64,000 bases of DNA from Natronomonas marina (GTDB lineage: Archaea; Halobacteriota; Halobacteria; Halobacteriales; Haloarculaceae). Positions within the stretch are counted from its first letter, which is position 1. Each line of letters starts with the position of its first letter. Shown piece by piece: positions 53,309 to 62,100 of this stretch. The position numbers and the translations under genes are program-made. The notes beneath the pieces were generated by a model. That model worked only from the letters and a program-made list of their open reading frames with translations, ran no database searches and was not told the origin of the DNA. Where the stretch lies: NCBI RefSeq assembly GCF_024298905.1, contig NZ_CP101154.1, positions 2,728,001 through 2,792,000 on the forward strand. Reading direction: 5' to 3'.

Positions 53309-54616
53309 ATGGTCACGCTCTCCGATTCGGTGTCGGTCGGCGGGCTGGAGCTCTCCAACCGGCTCTACCGGGCGCCGTTGCTCGAGTGTGCCGGCAACGG
53401 GCCGGCGGCGGTCGACCGCCTGATAGCGGAACTGGAGCCGGCGGCCGCGTCGGGGGCGGGCCTCGTCTGTCAGGGTGCGACCGTCGTCCGCGGCGAGGGC
53501 GGCTGTGCCGCGCCGGGGATGACCCGCGTCGACGACCCGACCTTCGTCGCCCGGCTCTCCGACCTCGTCGACCGGGTACACGCCCACGGGAGCCGCATCG
53601 TCATGCAACTCGAACACGGCGGTCTGCGGAGCATGGAGACGTGGCACGCCGGCTACCGGGACGAGCACCCCGACCTGGAGCAACTGGCCGTCTCCCGGCC
53701 GCCGTGGCAACTGCGGGCGCTGGATCGGCTCGGCCTGCTGTCGCTGTCGACGCGCGTGCTCTCGACTGCGGAGGTGCGCGAACTGGCCGCGGACTTCGGC
53801 CGGGCGGCGGCGCGGGCCGTCGACGCCGGCTACGACGGAATCCACATCGCCGGCGCGAACATGGGCATCGTCCAGCAGTTCCTCTCGCCGTTCTACAACC
53901 GCCGCGACGACGAGTTCGGCGGCTCGCTCGATTCGCGCGTCCGCTTTCCCGAACTGGTCCACGACGAGATTCGAGCGCGGGCCGGCGACGTGCCGCTCCT
54001 GACGAAGGTGCCCGCAGAGACGGCCGCGCCGCGGGTCGTGCGTCGGCACCTCGACGCCGACGACGCCGTCCGCATCTGCGAACGGCTTGCCGACGTCGGG
54101 TTCGACGCCCTCGTGCCCGTCCACACGTCGACGTTCTGGGACGCGAGCATCGTCCGCGGGGCGTTCCCGGAGCGCGCCTGGAACGACGAGCGGTTCCGGT
54201 CGGGGTACGCCGAGGCGTTCGGCAGCCGGCGGCGTGCGCGGGCCGTCGCGTTTCTGAACCGATTGCAGGCCCGCCGATTCCCCGCGGCGTCGGGGTGGAA
54301 CGCCGACCTCTGTCGCCGCGTGCGGGCGGCCGTCGACGTGCCCGTCCTGCTGGAGGGCGGTCTCCGGGAGCGCGACCGCATCGACGCGCTGCTGGGGGAG
54401 GCCTGCGACCTCGCGGGCATGGCGCGGCCGTTCTACGCCGAACCGCGGCTGCCGGCGCGGTTGCTGGCCGACGGGGAGGCCGCCGCCGTCTGTGAGAGCT
54501 GTAACAACTGCACCGTGCCGCAGGTGACGGGCGCCGAGGGCGTCTGCCGGACGCCCGCGGTGCTCCGGCGGCGCGGCGAGCTACAGCGGCAGGGCGCCTA
54601 CGACCGGGAGGTCTGA
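53309..54616 (+). CDS. Old-yellow-enzyme-like NADH:flavin oxidoreductase
   Basis: A 435-aa FMN-binding TIM-barrel protein of the 2,4-dienoyl-CoA reductase/OYE group: NRLYRAPLLECAGNGPA near the start, IVMQLEHGGLRS, GYDGIHIAGANMGIVQQFLSPFYNRRDDEFGGSLDSRVRF (the FLSPxxNxRxDxYGGS signature), and VPVLLEGGLRERD. The C-terminus has CESCNNCTVPQ...GVCR with cysteines that resemble a 4Fe-4S site, but the second flavin/NADH domain is absent. It reduces an enone or similar substrate; the natural one is unknown. Confidence 0.88.
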   Translation: MVTLSDSVSVGGLELSNRLYRAPLLECAGNGPAAVDRLIAELEPAAASGAGLVCQGATVVRGEGGCAAPGMTRVDDPTFVARLSDLVDRVHAHGSRIVMQLEHGGLRSMETWHAGYRDEHPDLEQLAVSRPPWQLRALDRLGLLSLSTRVLSTAEVRELAADFGRAAARAVDAGYDGIHIAGANMGIVQQFLSPFYNRRDDEFGGSLDSRVRFPELVHDEIRARAGDVPLLTKVPAETAAPRVVRRHLDADDAVRICERLADVGFDALVPVHTSTFWDASIVRGAFPERAWNDERFRSGYAEAFGSRRRARAVAFLNRLQARRFPAASGWNADLCRRVRAAVDVPVLLEGGLRERDRIDALLGEACDLAGMARPFYAEPRLPARLLADGEAAAVCESCNNCTVPQVTGAEGVCRTPAVLRRRGELQRQGAYDREV

Positions 54617-54760
54617 GGCGGCGCTGGTCGGCGCTGCCGGCGACGGAAAACGGGTCGCAGCCGCATCGCCGGCTGCCGGGACTTCGAACGGTCGAACCCC
54701 CCAGTTCGGGCCGTTCGGTCGGTCCCGGCGTCGCGTGCGTTCGTCGGGTGCATCCCCCTC

Positions 54761-55339
54761 TCAGTCGGCGCAGTAGGCGCCGGTGTCGCCGGTGTCGGGC
54801 CGGCAGTTCACCGTCACCCTGGCGGCGTCGACGTCGTCGACGCTGCCGTCGACGGACGCGGTGACGGTCGCTATCGCCTGTGCGCCCGGCGCGATCTCCT
54901 CTTCGTTCAGCCGCTTGCTCGTCGCGCCGGCGGCGATGTCGACTCCCTCGGCGTCGTACAGCGCAACGTCGTAGCCGTACGCGTAGGGGTCGGTCGACCG
55001 CTCGCCGGCGTTGCGGACGGTCACGTAGGCGGTGAAGTAGTCGTCGCTGTCCACCCGTTCGACGTCGGTGACCTCCAGCCCGTCGACCGTGCTGGTGCCC
55101 TCGACGCCCGAGACGGGCATCGCGTCGGCGTCGGTTGGCGTCGCGGTGGGGTCCCCCACATCCTCGTCGGGCGCGTCCGTGGCCGGGTCGCCACCGTCGC
55201 CGCCCCCGGTCGGCGTGCTGTCGTCCCCGCCGTCCGGGTCGGCCGTCTCCTCGCCGCCACCCGAACAGCCGGCCACGCCGACCGCGAGTCCGGTACCGAG
55301 ACACGCGAGCATCCGGCGCCTGGCGACTCCACCGGTCAC
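54761..55339 (-). CDS. Tat-exported lipoprotein with FxLYD-like domain
   Basis: A 192-aa lipoprotein. The N-terminus ARRRMLACLGTGLAVGVAGCSGG is a twin-arginine signal with a lipobox Cys at about 25, followed by an Asp/Thr/Pro-rich spacer (30-70). The C-terminal domain (VDGLEVTDVERVDSDDYFTAYVTVRNAGE...YGYDVALYDAEGVDIA) resembles FxLYD beta domains that bind extracellular partners. Two Cys near the C-terminus (NCRPDTGDTGAYC) may form a disulphide. No operon partner. Confidence 0.85.
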   Translation of the reverse strand: MTGGVARRRMLACLGTGLAVGVAGCSGGGEETADPDGGDDSTPTGGGDGGDPATDAPDEDVGDPTATPTDADAMPVSGVEGTSTVDGLEVTDVERVDSDDYFTAYVTVRNAGERSTDPYAYGYDVALYDAEGVDIAAGATSKRLNEEEIAPGAQAIATVTASVDGSVDDVDAARVTVNCRPDTGDTGAYCAD

Positions 55340-55494
55340 GGTCTCCCCCGTCCGGCGTCCGCCGGCACCGGCAACGGTCGCCGAGGTGACGACCGGACCG
55401 GGACCGCCCGTCCCACCGTTCGATCCATGACGCGTCTCCGAGTGGCGAGCACGGAGGCGGTATTCCTACCGGTTGCACCGCCACGCACCGGTTG

Positions 55495-56850
55495 AGCAAG
55501 TGAATCGCCTCGGGGTCAAGCCCCGAGGCTTCCCGTTTCCACGACGTGACTTGCAGACACGGACTCGAAGTGAGTCCTGTCCGTAGCGGTCACAGTCTCC
55601 ACGGGCGTGTCTTCGGGCCATCCCAGCCCTAGTTCAGAAAAGCCTCTCTGCAACACGTTCATCGCCGCGTTCGCATCTCTATCCGTTTTGAATCCACACG
55701 CCGGGCAAGAGTGTTCCCGTACCCAGATGGGTTTCGCTGTCTCCACGCCAAACCGGGCACACTCTTTCGTGGTGCCTCGTGATTCGACCTGCACGACGTG
55801 ACAGCCGTACAGGTCGGCCTTGTATTCGAGGAGCGTGATGAACTGTCGCCACGCCGCATCCTGCTTGTTACGGGCGTTGTGCGACTGTTCGAGCATCCCC
55901 TTCACGTCCAAGTCCTCGACGAATACGGCGTCGTACTCGCGGACGAGCCACGTCGTAATCTTGTGCTGGTAGTCCAGCACCTTCCGACGGATGTGTCGCT
56001 TCACCTTCGCCACGTCTCGGCGTTGCTTCTCGTAGTTGGTTGACCCTTGCTCCTTGCGAGACAGTTTGCGTTGCTCGCGTTGGAGGCGTTCGTACTCGTC
56101 TTCGAGGTCGAGCCAGTCTACAGTCTTACCGTCGCTGGTGTGGATGTAGTGCTGGATACCGAGGTCAATCCCGACACTGTTACTCGCGTCCAGCGAGTCC
56201 ACGTCGGGGTTCTCGGGTAGGTTGGCGTCGTCGGTTTCCAGACCGAAGGAGACGAACCACTCGCCGGTCGTCTCCTTTTTGAACGTGACTTCTTTGATGG
56301 TGGCGTGGTCGGGAATCGGGCGGTGGTAACGGATTTTGACCCAGCCAATCTTGCTGAAACGGACGTATGCAAACCTGTCGCGGCCCCTCTTTTCATCGAG
56401 GTCGAACCCGGACTGGTTGTACGTCACGCTTCGATATTCGGTAGGTGCTTGCCGTTTGAGGCGACCGACGTTGTATCCCTTCTCTTTCTTCTTGCGAAGG
56501 TTCGAGAGGTTGCGATGGAAGCGAGCGACGGTGGCTTGTGCGGCCTTCGAGTGCAGTTCACTGAACACCGGCCACTTGCGCTTCCACTCGGGGAGTTTGT
56601 TGTTCTGGTTGTACTCGGACGGTTTGTCGTCCTCGGGACTGTTCTCGTAGTCCCAGCGGACGTGGTTGTAGAGTTGGCGATGAACGTCGAGATGGCGTTC
56701 CAGTCGCTCCGCTACCTCGTCTGTCGGGAAGGCGTGGTAGCGGTGACTGTACTCCATCGCTGTCTCTTGATTACCGATGCGTTCACTTAGTGGTTTGTGT
56801 CACAGGTTGTCAGCTTCATCCCCGGGGCCAAGCCCCGGGGGATTCGCCTT
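55495..56850. mobile_element. Solo tnpB element (IS1341-type, IS200/IS605 group)
   Basis: A tnpB gene without tnpA, bounded by strong hairpins: GCCTCGGGG (55507-55515) with CCCCGAGGC (55521-55529), which overlaps the tnpB stop, and CCCCGGGG (56820-56827) with CCCCGGGG (56833-56840) at the right. The two end hairpins resemble each other in the opposite orientation. The exact borders are uncertain. It would need a TnpA in trans to move. Confidence 0.72.
55516..56757 (-). CDS. tnpB: TnpB RNA-guided nuclease with altered zinc ribbon
   Basis: A 413-aa TnpB. RuvC acids are present: Asp in VGIDLGIQHYIHTSDG, Glu in VFVEDLDVKGMLEQ and Asp in KTDRDANAAMNVL. The zinc ribbon reads ECARFGVE...REHSCPACGF: the expected CxxC of the first knuckle is CARF, so one Cys is Phe (TTT at 55750-55752, probably from TGT). 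The other three Cys remain. The protein may be destabilised or inactive. The hairpin at its stop codon probably belongs to the guide RNA scaffold. Confidence 0.9.
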   Translation of the reverse strand: MEYSHRYHAFPTDEVAERLERHLDVHRQLYNHVRWDYENSPEDDKPSEYNQNNKLPEWKRKWPVFSELHSKAAQATVARFHRNLSNLRKKKEKGYNVGRLKRQAPTEYRSVTYNQSGFDLDEKRGRDRFAYVRFSKIGWVKIRYHRPIPDHATIKEVTFKKETTGEWFVSFGLETDDANLPENPDVDSLDASNSVGIDLGIQHYIHTSDGKTVDWLDLEDEYERLQREQRKLSRKEQGSTNYEKQRRDVAKVKRHIRRKVLDYQHKITTWLVREYDAVFVEDLDVKGMLEQSHNARNKQDAAWRQFITLLEYKADLYGCHVVQVESRGTTKECARFGVETAKPIWVREHSCPACGFKTDRDANAAMNVLQRGFSELGLGWPEDTPVETVTATDRTHFESVSASHVVETGSLGA

Positions 56851-56856
56851 GCTCGC

Positions 56857-56866
56857 AAATAAATAG
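56857..56866 (+). promoter_or_regulatory. TATA box of the wHTH regulator gene
   Basis: AAATAAATAG about 28 bp before the ATG at 56889 indicates a leaderless transcript. It lies just outside the right hairpin of the solo tnpB element, so the insertion stops short of the promoter. Confidence 0.5.
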
Positions 56867-56888
56867 GGCCCGCCCGTCATGCACACCC

Positions 56889-57677
56889 ATGCAGCCGGAT
56901 TCGGACGTCGAGGACGCGCTCGGCCTCGTCTCGAAGCGGTGCGACGTGCTCGCATTGCTGGACGGCGAGCGGGTTCCGAAGCGGCGGATCGAGGCGGAAC
57001 TGGAGTGCTCGCGGTCGACGGTCAACCGGGCCGTCGCGGCGCTGTCGGACGCGGGCCTGGTCAACGACGCACCCGGTGGCTGCCGGACGACCGTCGTCGG
57101 GTCGCTGCTGCTCGAGCAGTACGAGGCGTACGTCCGTGCGGCGTCGGACGTTCTGGAGGGCCGCGAGGTGCTCGAATCGCTCCCGCCGGGGGCGGACTTC
57201 GACCCGAGCGTTCTCGCGGACGCGGAGGTGAGCACGCCCGGTGGTTCGAGTCCGTACGAGGCCTACCACGCATTCGAGGCGCTGCTGGGAGCGGCCGACG
57301 ACCGGGTCCGGGTGTACGTGCCGGCCTTCACGAACCCCCGTGGCATCGAACTGGCACGGGACCTCGCCGAACGGGTGGACCTCGAACTCGTGTTCGACGC
57401 CGACCTCCTGGGAGAACTGCGCAACGACACCCCCGATGCCATGACCGCGCTGTTCGACCTCGAAGGGGTCACGGGCTACGAGACGACGGCCGGTCCCGAT
57501 TACACGGTCGCCGTCGTCGACGCCGAGTCCGAAACGAAGGGCGGGGTCGTGGTACACACCCCCGAGAAGGAACTGGCCGGGGTAATCGTGACGAGCGATC
57601 CGGACGCGACGCGGTGGCTGGAACGGCGGTTCTCGGAGATTCGGGCCGACAGCGAGCGCCTGGACGGCCTCGCCTGA
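56889..57677 (+). CDS. Winged-HTH transcriptional regulator with FilR1-like domain
   Basis: A 262-aa regulator. The N-terminal wHTH is CDVLALLDGERVPKRRIEAELECSRSTVNRAVAALSDAGLV. A conserved effector-like domain (about 105-250) with DRVRVYVPAFTNPRGIELARDLAERVDLELVFDADLL and KGGVVVHTPEKELAGVIVTSDPDATRW follows, similar to the haloarchaeal regulators annotated with the FilR1 middle domain. Ligand and targets are unknown. The start at 56889 is well supported by the TATA box. Confidence 0.85.
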   Translation: MQPDSDVEDALGLVSKRCDVLALLDGERVPKRRIEAELECSRSTVNRAVAALSDAGLVNDAPGGCRTTVVGSLLLEQYEAYVRAASDVLEGREVLESLPPGADFDPSVLADAEVSTPGGSSPYEAYHAFEALLGAADDRVRVYVPAFTNPRGIELARDLAERVDLELVFDADLLGELRNDTPDAMTALFDLEGVTGYETTAGPDYTVAVVDAESETKGGVVVHTPEKELAGVIVTSDPDATRWLERRFSEIRADSERLDGLA

Positions 57678-57813
57678 CCGTTCCGTCCGCCCGGAGGAGT
57701 CACCGTCTGCGTCGCGTTCGCGGTCATCTATCAGGACGCCGCTGGCGGGCAGCAGTTGGAACGCCGCTGGTGGGCGGCATCGTTGCGTGGCGGTGCCTCC
57801 GGTCGTGAGGGAG

Positions 57814-58779
57814 TCACGAACCCGCGGTGAGGCCCGGCAGGACGGCGACCGTGAGGTCGCGGACCGCAGCCACGAGCGGCGAGCGCTCGACGACCGGCGC
57901 GACCCGGAACGTGACGTACGTCGCCACGAACCCGAGCGCGTAGCCGAGGAAGTGGACGTAGACGTTGACGACGGCGCCGCCGGCGGTGAGGTCCGGCGGG
58001 AAGCCGCCGACGAGTCCGCCCGCCAGGAGGAGCACGGCGACGGCGCCGAGTTCCGCGTAGCCGGCGGGACCGAGGGCGGGTAGCGACCGCGGGAGTCCGC
58101 CCGCGGCCGACCGCAGGTGGACGAGCGCCGCCACGGCGGCCACCGCCGCGACGGCCTCGGTGAGCGGCATCCGGACCACGAGCACCGCCACGAGCACGAG
58201 GCCGGCGAAGAACAGGCCGCTCGCGGCGTCGTACTCGTCGGTCACGTCGAAGTGCCGCCGGAGGTAGCCCGCGAGCGCCACCGGCAGGTAGCCGACGAAG
58301 GCCATGTTGACGCCCGAGAAGCCCAGCGAGACGCCGTCCCGCGGGACCGCGAGGTTCAGAAACGACAGCACGACCGGGAAGACGACCAGGAAGGAGACGA
58401 ACGCGACGTAGAAGCGGTCGCGGTCGCCGGCCAGCACCGACAGCAGGTAGACCGTCGGGACCACGAACGCGTAGGTGGCGAGGTTGAACAGCAGGTGGTC
58501 GGGGCCGACGTGGACGAAGGCCGACTTGAACGCGGTCGGGAGCGTCGGGTCCGTGTAGGAGAAGGCCAGTTCGAGTCGGGTCTCGGCGGGCAGGAGGGCG
58601 CCGGCGACGAGCACCGCCGGCACGACGAGCAGCGCCAGCAGGTCGACCGGCCGGACCGAACGCCGGAGCAGGCTGGCGAACGGCTCGTCGGTCGGTGCGC
58701 CCGGTTCGGTCGTCGTCGACTCGCTCTCGTCGCGCTTTCGGTCGAGAGCCCCGGCGTCGGTCACCATCCGTCCGGTCAT
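57814..58779 (-). CDS. Rhomboid-family intramembrane serine protease
   Basis: A 321-aa membrane protein with an acidic N-terminus (about 45 aa), then six to seven TM segments. Rhomboid motifs are recognisable: SAFVHVGPDHLLFNL (the His-rich FxHxxxxHLxFN-like segment), LGFSGVNMAFVGY (GxSG with the catalytic Ser), and YVHFLGYALGF (catalytic His). It probably cleaves TM substrates. The convergent neighbour is a regulator. Confidence 0.82.
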   Translation of the reverse strand: MTGRMVTDAGALDRKRDESESTTTEPGAPTDEPFASLLRRSVRPVDLLALLVVPAVLVAGALLPAETRLELAFSYTDPTLPTAFKSAFVHVGPDHLLFNLATYAFVVPTVYLLSVLAGDRDRFYVAFVSFLVVFPVVLSFLNLAVPRDGVSLGFSGVNMAFVGYLPVALAGYLRRHFDVTDEYDAASGLFFAGLVLVAVLVVRMPLTEAVAAVAAVAALVHLRSAAGGLPRSLPALGPAGYAELGAVAVLLLAGGLVGGFPPDLTAGGAVVNVYVHFLGYALGFVATYVTFRVAPVVERSPLVAAVRDLTVAVLPGLTAGS

Positions 58780-59124
58780 CGGCTCGACCTCCCCGGTTCG
58801 TCTCCGCCGTGCGCGCCACGATCGGCGTCAGTCGGCGCTGGTCGATGCGCCGTCATCCCGTTCCTACTCGGACGATCCCTCACGGCCGACGCGACGGGCC
58901 GGACGGGAGTTGTAACCGTGTTCCTAACGGGCCGACACGACGGTTCGAGGACCGCGAGGCGGGCTATCGCCCCGCGCTCGTTCGGCGTTCGGCCGGGAGC
59001 AACCCCGTTGTCACGGACGACCGTTCGATCCAACATCTATCCCGACGTACGGACCGGTCCCACCAGCCACTGACTGCTATGCTGATTGGGTCGCTCGCGC
59101 CGTGCCTATACTGATAGGCGGCAG
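58780..59124. other. Gene-free intergenic region
   Basis: No ORF of quality on either strand. A small hairpin CCTAT-ACTG-ATAGG (59104-59117) sits 7 bp beyond the 3' end of the large regulator gene and may help end its transcript. Nothing else was recognised. Confidence 0.4.
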
Positions 59125-62100
59125 TCAGCGCTCGTCGACGAGGAACTCGACGAGTTTCCGCTCGGCGGCGCGGCGCTGCTGGTTGAACGTCGGCTGGCTG
59201 ACGTCGAGCAGGTCGGCGACGTCGCTGCCGCTGCTCTGCCGCGGCTGGTCGAAGAAGCCCGCGAGGTAGGCCGTCTCGAGGACGTCGAGTTGCTTGTCGG
59301 TCAGTCGCTCCTCGACGCCGCCCCGGAGCATGGTCTTCGTCTCCGGACTCCGCTCGCGCTCCCGCTTTGCGACGAGTTCGACGCCGGGGTACGACTCCCG
59401 GACGGACTCGACGATTGGCCGGACCTCGATACCGAGCGGGACGGTGGCGACGAGTTCGCCGCCGTCGGGGTCGGCACTCGCCGTCTCGACGCGGCCGCCC
59501 TCGGCGGCGAACGACGAGCCGACCCACTCGCCGCCGAACGTCACCTCGACCAGCGCCGTCCCGTCGTCGAGTTCCGTCGTCGCCACCGTCGTCCCGCCCG
59601 GCAGCGCCGCCTCGACCTCGGAGAGTGCCGCCTCGTCGACGTCGCTCAGGAGGTACGTTACGGCCGTCGTGTCGCCCTCGTTGCGGACCCGCTTCAGTTC
59701 GACGGTACAGCCCAGGTGTTCCGCCAGGCGAGTGGCGGCGGTCCCCCCGTCGACGTCGAAGGTCAATTCGACGGTCCGCTCGGACTCCAGGGCGGCCCGC
59801 CGCTCGGCGGCCGTCAGCGCGTAGCCTATCATCTCGCCCAGTTCGGCGAGCAACTCGACCATCGAGTCGTCGAAGACGCCGACCCGGTCGGCGTAGACGG
59901 TCAGCACGCCGCGGGTCGTCCCCTCGTAGACCAGCGGCACCGCACAGCAGGCGGGGTAGCCCCGTTCGAGCGCGGCCGCCTGCCAGACCGCCCGCTCGGA
60001 CTCCGGGACGGTGACGAGGTTCCGCGCGAACTGGACCTCGCCGGTCGAGGCGGCCCGGACGGCCGGGTGGCCGTCGCCGGCCTCCTCTGCGGGGTCGTCG
60101 AAGGCCGTCGGCTCGCCGGCCCACGCCTCCGCCGACGGCCCGGTCGGGCCGTCGTCGCCGACCCAGACGAACGAGAACGGTTCGACGCCGACGAGCCGTT
60201 CGGGGACGGCCTGCTTTATCCCGTCGCGGTCGGACTCCTGAACGACGACGGCGGCGATGGAGCGGACGACGCTGTTGACGCGGTTCAGCCGCTGGAGGCG
60301 CTCGGTGCGCTCTTCGAGTTCGCGCTCCCGCGCTTCGAGCGCCTGCTCCCGGAGCGTCCGGTCAAGGTCGCCCTCGACGTTGGCCGCGAGTATCTCGAGG
60401 GCGTCGCGTTGCTTCTCGGAGACTGTCCGGGGCTCCCTGGAGAGGAACGCGACCACGCCGTGTTCGCCCAGCGGGACGAAGAGCCCGCTGTGGAACGGGT
60501 GGTCGTCGCCGTCGAGTAGTCCGTGGCCGGAGACGTCCTCGAGGACGCGTATCCGGCCCTCGACGAAGGACTGCCAGGTGACGCTCTCGCCGCCGGACAG
60601 CGTCGGCAGGTCGCCGGCGACCGCCTCGAGTTCGGGGGTCGCCGTCTCGGGGACGAGCGCCCCGCGGTCGTCGTCGAAGCGGTAGACCGCCCCGGCGGGG
60701 AAGCCGGTGATGACGCGCCCGGCCTCCAGCGCCCGCTGGTACGTCTCGGCCCGGCCGCCGGACTCCAACATCGCGCCGGCGGTCTCGCTGAGCGTCCGGC
60801 GTATCTCGGCCGTCTCCTTCCGCTCGCTGATGTCGACGACGGTGCCGAACAGGTAGGGCTCGCCTTCGATGGCCTGCTTCGTGAGGCGCAACTCGACGGG
60901 CGCGCCGGCGCCGTCGCCGTCGGCCGTCGCCTCGATGGCCGTCGTCTCGTCGAAGCCGACACGGTCCCAGACGGCCTCGTAGCCCTCGAAGCCGACCTCC
61001 TCCCAGACGGACTCGTGGCCCGCGAAGGCCCCGTCGGCGATGACGTCGCCGATGTCGGCGGCCGCGCCCTCGGGGGGGTCGCCGAGCAACTCGGCGCAGG
61101 CGTCGTTGAGGTACTCCAGCCGCCCGAGTTCGTCGATGGCGACGACGCCGACCCCCGCAGCCGACACGAGTTCGTAGAAGAACTTCAGGTCCCGCTTCCG
61201 CTCGCGGCGGGCGGTGATGTCCCGCATCGACCCGACGAAGCCGCCGGCCTCGTCGGGAACCGAGACGCCCACCTCGAGGGGGTAGCTCCCGCCGTCGGCG
61301 GTGACGGCCTCGCCCTGGAAGACGGTCGCCTCCGCCTCGCCCGACCGGAGGTCGGCGACGGCCGCCTCGAAGGCGTCGGCGCTCGCCCCGTCGAGGACGT
61401 CGGCGACCGGTCGGCCGGTCAGGTCCTCGCGGTCGTAGCCGAGCGCCATCGCCAGCGGCTCGGTCACCAGCCGGAACCGGAGCGACTCGTCGACGGCGTA
61501 GATGGGGTTCCGGACGGTCTCCAGTACCGACTCGTAGCGCTCCAGTTCCCGCTCGCGCTCGCCCCGCTGGAGTTCGTAGCTGACCCACTGGCTCATCAGG
61601 TCGACGAGCGTCGTCTCCCACTCCGAGAACGGCTCCCGGCGGGGCTCGTCGTCGTAGAAGCAGAACGTCCCGTGGACGCCGTCGCCGTCGAAGACGGGCG
61701 CGCCGAGATAGCAGGCGATACCCCACTCGGTGTAGCCGGCCTTCTCGGTCAGTTCCGGGGCCTCGTCGGCGACGTCCGACAGGACGAGCGTCTCCTCGGT
61801 CGCGGCCGTCCGCTCACAGTTGGTCGCCGACAGTGCCACGGTGTCGCCGGCCTCGATGGTCCCGGGCGGCGCCTGCACCACCTGGAAGTGGTACTCCTCG
61901 CCGTCGATCTCCGACAGCGAGCCGTAGTCGGTGCCGAGCCGCTCGCAGCCGATCTCCAGGAGCGCCTCGACCTTGCCGTCGAACGACCGGTCGGAGTCGG
62001 CGATGACCTCGTAGACCTCCCGGACGGCCCGCTCGCGCTCCCGGATGTCGGTGATCTCCGAGACCACCGCCGTCGCGGCGAACACCTCGCCGGTCTCGTC

